Below, one piece after another: positions 58,696 through 64,000 of a DNA stretch of 64,000 nucleotides (the stretch's first letter is position 1; each line of letters begins with the position of its first letter). Source of the DNA: Anodontia alba. Taxonomy: Eukaryota; Mollusca; Bivalvia; Lucinida; Lucinidae. The notes under the pieces are model-generated. The model did not search any database. It saw only the letters and a program-made list of their open reading frames with translations, and was not told where the DNA came from. The position numbers and the translations under genes are program-made. The stretch lies in contig OZ024828.1 of assembly GCA_964016985.1 (NCBI GenBank), positions 969,501-1,033,500 of the forward strand. Reading direction: 5' to 3'.

Positions 58696-58771
58696 GGGGT
58701 TGAAAAGAGAGTTCATGATTTTTCCTACTCTCAAAGGTGTTGTAGTGGATGTAATGGGCTGTGAAATTCCC
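58696..58771 (+). repeat. Partial diverged duplication of the end of exon 12
   Basis: GGGGTTGAAAAGAGAGTTCATG..CCTACTCTCAAAGGTGTTG and GTGGATGTAATGGGCTGTG match 58614-58682 at an 82 base offset. The offset is not a multiple of three and the copy lies after the stop. Confidence 0.8.
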
Positions 58772-58904
58772 AAAATGGGAACCTGATTAACTCTTTGCAC
58801 AGTGAATGCAAATTTATGGAGAGCATATATATATATATTATTGGCCTTAGTTGTAAAATTGTGATCCAGGGAAAGCATCCTGGTCATTGAGCAATTAGCG
58901 CTTC

Positions 58905-59140
58905 TGGTTATAAAACTGTTTTCATGCTCAACTCAGCTGAGCATGAAATTTTCTCTGCTAATAAATATGAAAATGCCAACAATAGTTGGCATTTTCATAT
59001 TTATTAGCAGAGATGTTTTCATGCTCAGCTATGTTTAGCAAGAAAAAACTCGCAAATGTTAGTAATTTGAATTTTATTTGCAGGGCAAATTTCATGCTCA
59101 TCTGAGTTGAGCATGAAAAAAGTTTTATAACCGGGGGGCC
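58905..59140. repeat. FB-H foldback element
   Basis: GGTTATAAAACTGTTTTCAT and ATGAAAAAAGTTTTATAACC are the ends, with CATGCTCAACTCAGCTGAGC inside. A separate perfect hairpin lies at 58964-59010: GCTAATAAATATGAAAATGC and complement. Confidence 0.82.
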
Positions 59141-59312
59141 TGGCTTCAGATTATGAGATCTTGGGTTCAAATCTCGTAGAGGCAGAGTTTCTAAACTCAT
59201 GACTGTATTGTGCTTCATTGCACAGAGCCTTTCATTATCACTCCTTCAGAGTTTCAAAATCACTTGAATAATGTTGAAAGGGACATAAAACACCAAATAA
59301 TCATCATCACGT
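59136..59312 (+). mobile_element. SINE-3 (tRNA-like head), second copy
   Basis: CTGGCTTCAGATTATGAGAT, B-box-like TGGGTTCAAATCTCG, TGCTTCATTGCACAGAGCCT and AAACACCAAATAATCATCAT. Confidence 0.75.
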
Positions 59313-59314
59313 GA

Positions 59315-59600
59315 TCCATGTTTCATGTTCAATGCATCATTAGCTTAATCCAGTTATGCCAAATGGACTATTATAGAATATCTCTTTGGACCACTGCATT
59401 TCCAGTAGAAGTGGTGTCTGGTTAGTTTTTATCATTACCATGTTTTTTTATAGAAATTCTTGTATTTATTTCAAACAACATATACCCTGATCAGATGCAA
59501 CATTCTGCGGTGTCTGATATAAGTCTACACAGTTTGCGAATATTCCTTTTATGGGTTGCTAGGCATAAACGGTATAGCCATTAAAGTTACCTATCACAAC
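59315..59600. other. Stretch with a core-II remnant
   Basis: A diverged core-II hairpin near 59477-59535 (ACCCTGATCAGATGC / GGTGTCTGATATAAGTC). Nothing else is recognised. Confidence 0.45.
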
Positions 59601-59857
59601 TGCAGCAGACAACATTTTTAAATACTTTTGTTTTGTTTTTCAGAGAAAATAAGACTTGAAATTTCATGTGAATGGTCTGCCTTGCAGACCATTCGTCTGC
59701 TACAATTTTGCTTGATCTTTGAGATTAAAGAAGTTTTTAACTCATTTTAGACTGACTGAACTCCCCCTATACCATATATTGGAAGAGGACAATGTCAATT
59801 TTAGATATGTCAAGCAATGTGATTTAGAGATTCCTAAAGAAAAATGGCTGAACTATT

Positions 59858-59912
59858 GCAAACAGACCCTGATCAGATGCTGCATTATCTGATCTGGGTC
59901 TGCACTGTTTGC
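59858..59912. repeat. Core-II hairpin, short
   Basis: GACCCTGATCAGATGCTGCA with TTATCTGATCTGGGTC, outer GCAAACA / TGTTTGC. Confidence 0.75.
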
Positions 59913-60277
59913 CAGTTACCCTTTTTGGGGTCTCCAGACTAAAATGTGTTAACTGTCATCAAAAAAAAAAAAAAAAAAAAAAAATGAAATAATAGTAACA
60001 GTGGACTCCCAATGCCAGCATTAACTCCCCAATATTTTGACATAAAACTGAATTTGTTGTTATCAAGAATGTAAATTTATAGCAGCAGACAGCTTTTGTA
60101 GAAATCAAAATGACATATTTGTAGAAATCAAAATGACATTTTAAAGAAGTTTTCTGTTATAATTAATGTTGTCAGAGAGGGTGTTGATTCATATTTTTAT
60201 AAAAAAAAAAAAACAAACACAAAATGAGTCAATTCTGATGAGTACCTGCACGTATTGGCCAAAAAATGAGCCATCAC

Positions 60278-60447
60278 TTTAACTCTGATCCTGCTGAACC
60301 TTGATATGCCTTGTTTTTGCAAACAGTGTAGCTCCAGGTCAGTGGGCTTCTGAAGAAGACATCTGATCTGGATCTGCACTGTTTGTCATTCAATATGTGA
60401 ATTCGTATCAACAACCTGGGTCAATTAATCTGATTGGCTGATGATTA
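60278..60447. repeat. FB-D foldback MITE, right end lost
   Basis: TTAACTCTGATCCTGCTGAA, GCAAACAGTGTAGCTCCAGG, tip GGCTTCTGAAGAAGAC, CTGATCTGGATCTGCACTGT, then ATTAATCTGATTGGCTGATG. Confidence 0.8.
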
Positions 60448-60532
60448 GAATGTAAGGAAAATTTATTTATAGATTAAGACTGTGTACAAAAGGTTCAGTA
60501 CATTACTAGAGCTCAAGAAAAAAGGGCTATCA

Positions 60533-60776
60533 GGGCCCAGTTGTTCAAAACTAACGATGTCGTTAGTTAACGATTCGTTAAAATTTACATCGAATGATAC
60601 GCAAATATGCTGAAATTTTTTGCTGAAAAAATGTGAGTAGCTTTTGCATTGCAAAAGCTACTCACATTTTTTCAGCAAAAAATATCAGAATGTTGTATAT
60701 TGAATCTGCTAAAACAGTTAACGAAATGACCCTTAACGAGCTCGTTAAGCTAACGACGCTTTGAACAACTGGGCCC
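60533..60776. repeat. FB-F foldback MITE, complete
   Basis: GGGCCCAGTTGTTCAAAAC to GCTTTGAACAACTGGGCCC. Inner stem as in the other copies, tip CTTTTGCATTGCAAAAG. Confidence 0.93.
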
Positions 60777-61073
60777 AGGAAAATATTTTTCTTATTTATC
60801 CATGAAAACGTTGTGGGTACTTATTATACATGCCTTTGCGAGGCACTTTTAATGAGTATGTAGTTACTCATTAGAAGTGCCTAAATCTTGTTAAATAAAT
60901 TATCAGAAGGCTGTTATTACCTTGCTGGGGTATCTAATAAGCACTGTTAATTGACACTACTTTTTTTATATCTGTGCATAACTGATCAAAAGATTCTTCC
61001 TGCTTTCCTGAACAGCTTGTAAACAAGAATCCACTCTATATTGGTTTAAACAATATTTTATTCAGCATTTTTC

Positions 61074-61188
61074 ACATCCCAGTCAGCATTCTACCTAAAT
61101 CTATATCGGGCCGTCATCGGCCCGTCAGGGTAGCTGACGGGCCGATGACGGCCCGATGTAGATTTACATATCATGCTACCTGGGATAT
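61074..61188. repeat. GC-rich palindromic MITE
   Basis: A 23 bp perfect stem (61105-61127 with 61135-61157; begins ATCGGGCCGTCATCGGCCCG) lies inside longer imperfect arms CCCAGTCAGCATTCTACC / CATGCTACCTGGG. The CCCAG tips recall the CGTC-rich family. Confidence 0.82.
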
Positions 61189-61189
61189 A

Positions 61190-61950
61190 CATAGCATAAT
61201 ATTATATGGTACAGGATTTGATAAAAAGCTTAGAGCTTATGTAAATCATCTCCTGAAAGTTATAAAGCAGCGTAATAACGTGAAGAGTAGATGGAAACAT
61301 AGCATGTTGGTAATTATTTATCAAATATAATAATAATAAAATTAATAATAATAATAACGAGATAACAATAATAGTAATGATGATGACGATGATGATGATG
61401 ATGGTGATGATGACTGACTAGAGAGCATGTCGCACCTCTTTCTGTAAAGTAAGTTGATCAATTGATTTGATCTGGTATTTAGTGTTTCCGTAACAGCTAT
61501 AGGTATGTCGAGACAGTCGTAGGAGTGCATCAGGTAGTATTACATTAGGGTTGAAAGATAAACGTATTCCTGGTAACTTAATGAGCTAATGTGATTCAAC
61601 CCAACGATCAGAAGAGTGTTAAGCGCATCTTTCATAGTCATCGATTATGAGACCACACAACCGACAATACGTGCGACATGCTAGCCTTGTTTGTCATTTA
61701 TATATTTCTAAATGTGTTGCCCATTGTCGATCGACACTTAAATCCGCATGGCTGGCTATGATCTTAATACACCAAGCGAACAAGTACTCAAAGAAATCTT
61801 TTTGAATGTACTATAAATCCACTGTATATTGTGTTTGACTATAGCAGAATGTAGGCCATGAATCTATAAGTGTAGTTTTATTAAAAAACAAAACAAAAAC
61901 AAACTATCAGTATTTTTGAGTTGATAATATTAATAAAAAAAAACTTACTG
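61190..61950. other. Stretch with no gene; TAA/ATG microsatellite
   Basis: (TAA)n and (GATGAT)n-like repeats at 61326-61415. The remainder, including a less AT-rich block at 61420-61790, gave no recognised feature. Confidence 0.5.
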
Positions 61951-62019
61951 AGAGTTTTGTTTGTCCAAATGTAGCTCTGATATAAGTATTTATGGAAATT
62001 GGATACAATTACAGGGGAG

Positions 62020-62360
62020 GCAACTGTCGAAACTGATTTTCCTCCCTTCTGAAAAGGGGTCTATTCTAACCTTAACCACTCTCTGGGCTAATTCAGCAGA
62101 AGAAAAATTAATTACATTTTTCTCATTTTTCCCAGAAAATGGGATTTGACATTTCATGCAAATTGTCTACATAGGTGACAATTTTCATGAAATGTCAAAT
62201 TAGTTTTCTGGGAAAAATAAGAAAAATATTCCAAAATGTCTTCTACTGAAAATTTTACCCACAGTGTTAAATGCTAAGGAAGCCAAAGATTTCCTTTTAG
62301 AGTAGACCCCTTTCAGAAGGAGTATTGATGTACAGGAAAGCAAACAAAAAGCCACAAAAG
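62020..62360. repeat. FB-K foldback element split by FB-E
   Basis: CTCCCTTCTGAAAAGGGGTC on the left and AGTAGACCCCTTTCAGAAGG on the right, with FB-E between. Confidence 0.75.
62072..62270. repeat. FB-E foldback MITE nested in FB-K (TTAA ends)
   Basis: TTAACCACTCTCTGGGC to CACAGTGTTAA. Hairpin TTTGACATTTCATGCAAATT / ACAATTTTCATGAAATGTCA, outer CCCAGAAAA / TTTTCTGGG. Confidence 0.9.
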
Positions 62361-62454
62361 TTGTAAAAGGATGTGGTAAATGTCCCAAATGTATCCAGTC
62401 CCTTAGTACATGTATACAATGTGATGCCAAGTCAGCATTTGTTATTATCATTTT

Positions 62455-62710
62455 GGCCGCATCAAGTGAAAAATTGCCTTCTAACATATGCAATATGCGC
62501 AGATTCAGATCATCCTACGCATGCACAAAGTGTCATCCGGGCCTTGGCTCTCCATTTACACATTCAGTAGTATCCAATGATTCTGTTAGCATACAGTGAA
62601 GGTCCTGATCAGACTGCATGGATGCACAGGCTGATCCAAGCCTTCACTGTCCTCATGTGCTTGGAAGACATTTTTCTCTTGGCACGGCCAATTTTGTCTG
62701 TTATGCAGAT
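62455..62710. repeat. Core-II-like element, diverged
   Basis: AAGGTCCTGATCAGACTGCA and GCTGATCCAAGCCTTCACTG around 62598-62648, with ACATTCAGTAGTATCCAATG upstream. It resembles the family at 19045 and 49996 in inverted orientation. Confidence 0.65.
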
Positions 62711-62719
62711 ACCTTAGGA

Positions 62720-62940
62720 TAGGGTCGACAATCTGTCTTCACTGATGTTACTGACTGAAGTTTATTGGTAGGCAGTTGAAGATGTAATATTTATTTTTAC
62801 ATAAATGTATTGTTAGTGAATATATTATATTTAACATAATATATATCTATTTTTACATGAAGGTATTGGTAGTATCAGCCTACATGTCTGTACTTTCTTA
62901 TTTGGGTCTATACTGGTCACTGATATAATTTAATGTGTGG
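62720..62940. other. AT-rich stretch, nothing recognised
   Basis: A small TATTATATTTAACATAATATA palindrome near 62824 (given as TATTATATTTAACATAATAT), otherwise featureless. Confidence 0.4.
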
Positions 62941-63162
62941 TCTTTGACCTCTACTACTCTCTGGGCAAATTCAGCAGAATACAAATTGAAGATATTTTTC
63001 TTATTTTCCCAGAAAATTTTACCCAGAGTGCTTGCATAAAATGAAGATTGTACAAGTGAATATCATAGACCCTTATCATATTGCACAGATGTACAGGCTG
63101 ATCTGGGTCTGTGCTGGTCCCATATGTCACAAAATCATTTACTTTTGTCGGAGATCCTATTT

Positions 63163-63376
63163 TGGTAAATGTCCTAAAATTTCATACACCTTTCCGAAAA
63201 ATGTCATATGCAAACAGTGCAGACCCTGATCAGACTGCTCCTTGAGGAGCAGTCTGATCAGGGTCTACACTGTTTGTCATTTCACTAAGTATATAAAGAA
63301 ATAAATGTATGAAAAGCAAGATTTATGCACAAGAAGTATGAAATATGGTGTTAGCAATTTTAGGACATTTACGATA
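63163..63376. repeat. FB-L foldback MITE with core-II centre
   Basis: GGTAAATGTCCTAAAATTTC to AATTTTAGGACATTTACGA. Centre CAGACTGCTCCTTGAGGAGC and AGTCTG, outer GCAAACAGTGCAGACCCTG and partner. Confidence 0.9.
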
Positions 63377-63521
63377 ACATTATGTTGTTGTATCCTGCTA
63401 CATTGAAATGTTTTGAAGGCAAAAATAAATAGCAACAGAAATAAACTGAAAAAAAAAAAAAAAAAAAATCTGACGACGTTTTAACAAAAGTGCCATAATT
63501 TTGAGTGAACTGAACCGCTGA

Positions 63522-63720
63522 TTAATGCGAAGCACTCTGGGTAAAATTTTCAGCAGATGACATTTTTAAATATTTTTCTTATTTTTCCCAGAAAACGGGA
63601 TTTGACATTTCATTGGAGACAATTTGCATGAAACGTTGAATCCTACTTTCTGGGAAAAATTAGAAAATACCACCAATTTGTCATCTGCTGAATTAGCCCA
63701 GAGAGAGTGGTAAAAGTTAA
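63522..63720. repeat. FB-E foldback MITE (TTAA ends)
   Basis: TTAATGCGAAGCACTCTGGG to CCCAGAGAGAGTGGTAAAAG and TTAA. Hairpin GGGATTTGACATTTCATTGG / GACAATTTGCATGAAACG with a shortened left arm. Confidence 0.88.
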
Positions 63721-63837
63721 GTACACCAAAAGAAGCGTATTTGAGATGTGTAGATTCAAATTACCCTGCACAAACTGCATAGCATCATCAGGCCCTTCAG
63801 TTAATACCTTATTTACTGTGTATTTGGACAGGCCTGA

Positions 63838-63904
63838 GTAAACTGTGTAGACCCAGATGAGATGCCACTTAATGTGGCATCTCATCAGGGTCTACACTGT
63901 TTGC
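63838..63904. repeat. Core-II hairpin
   Basis: GTGTAGACCCAGATGAGATG and CATCTCATCAGGGTCTACAC, tip CCACTTAATGTGG. The usual GATCAG reads GATGAG on one arm and CTCATC on the other, so the change is compensated. Confidence 0.88.
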
Positions 63905-64000
63905 CACTCATCCAGCAATTTTTAGACACAACATCGGGTAGTAAATTGTACTTATTGAAATTTAGGACAGGTATGGTAAAGAGTTGAGGTATCCGAATAC

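Noticed and set aside
27123..63904. Repeated palindromic units resembling CRISPR repeats
   Set aside because: Spacing is irregular over kilobases, the units are transposon hairpins with varied tips, and the window is clearly eukaryotic with no cas genes.

Overview
This is a eukaryotic, AT-rich, repeat-saturated window that looks like nuclear DNA of a bivalve mollusc. The evidence is GT-AG introns of several kb, tRNA-headed SINEs with 12-13 bp target duplications, CR1/RTE-type LINE fragments, and very many foldback MITEs. It also holds pearl/HINE-like elements (hairpin, GTCC-type microsatellite, ~150 bp tandem core). No operons, rRNA, CRISPR or prokaryotic genes were seen. The species cannot be named from the sequence alone.

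One host gene is readable: a plus-strand SSUH2 (Ssu-2 homologue) gene with 12 coding exons from 20871 to 58682. All splice phases join to give about 480 residues. Its parts are an N-terminal Gly/Pro/Tyr/Gln-rich region with PTAP and PPSY motifs, the conserved SSUH2 region, a DnaJ-like cluster of CxxCxGxG-type motifs, and a C-terminal CCCGC cluster. Introns are packed with repeats, some ending within about 20-25 bases of splice sites. A weak candidate exon of another transcript, or of the SSUH2 5' UTR, lies at 17159-17249.

Layout. 1-6740: LINE fragments, a ~565 bp TIR element (DT-G) carrying a nested mariner with two nonsense codons, a palindromic MITE cluster with a snap-back duplication, and a CR1-like LINE ending in (GATA)n. 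6740-20840: foldback elements, a TA-flanked TIR element, degenerate arrays and unexplained AT-rich DNA. 20850-58690: SSUH2 exons among MITEs, SINEs and Helentron-like non-autonomous (HINE-like) elements. 30960-36144 is one HINE-like element containing a LINE and a second HINE. 58690-64000: more foldback elements and microsatellites.

Working names used below are mine. FB-A to FB-L are foldback MITE families, DT-G and DT-M are longer TIR elements, HINE-A to HINE-H are Helentron-like elements, and SINE-1 to SINE-3 are SINEs. Core-I and core-II are palindromic centres that recur inside families with unrelated ends.

The most unusual signals are four. (1) Core hairpins are shared between otherwise unrelated MITE families, and their tips vary but stay paired. 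(2) Several HINE-like families end in a hairpin followed within a few bases by CTTG or CTAG and then TT. (3) A motif close to GAGTTATGGCCCTT recurs in tandem units of unrelated HINE families. (4) The SSUH2 protein has both PTAP and PPxY motifs.
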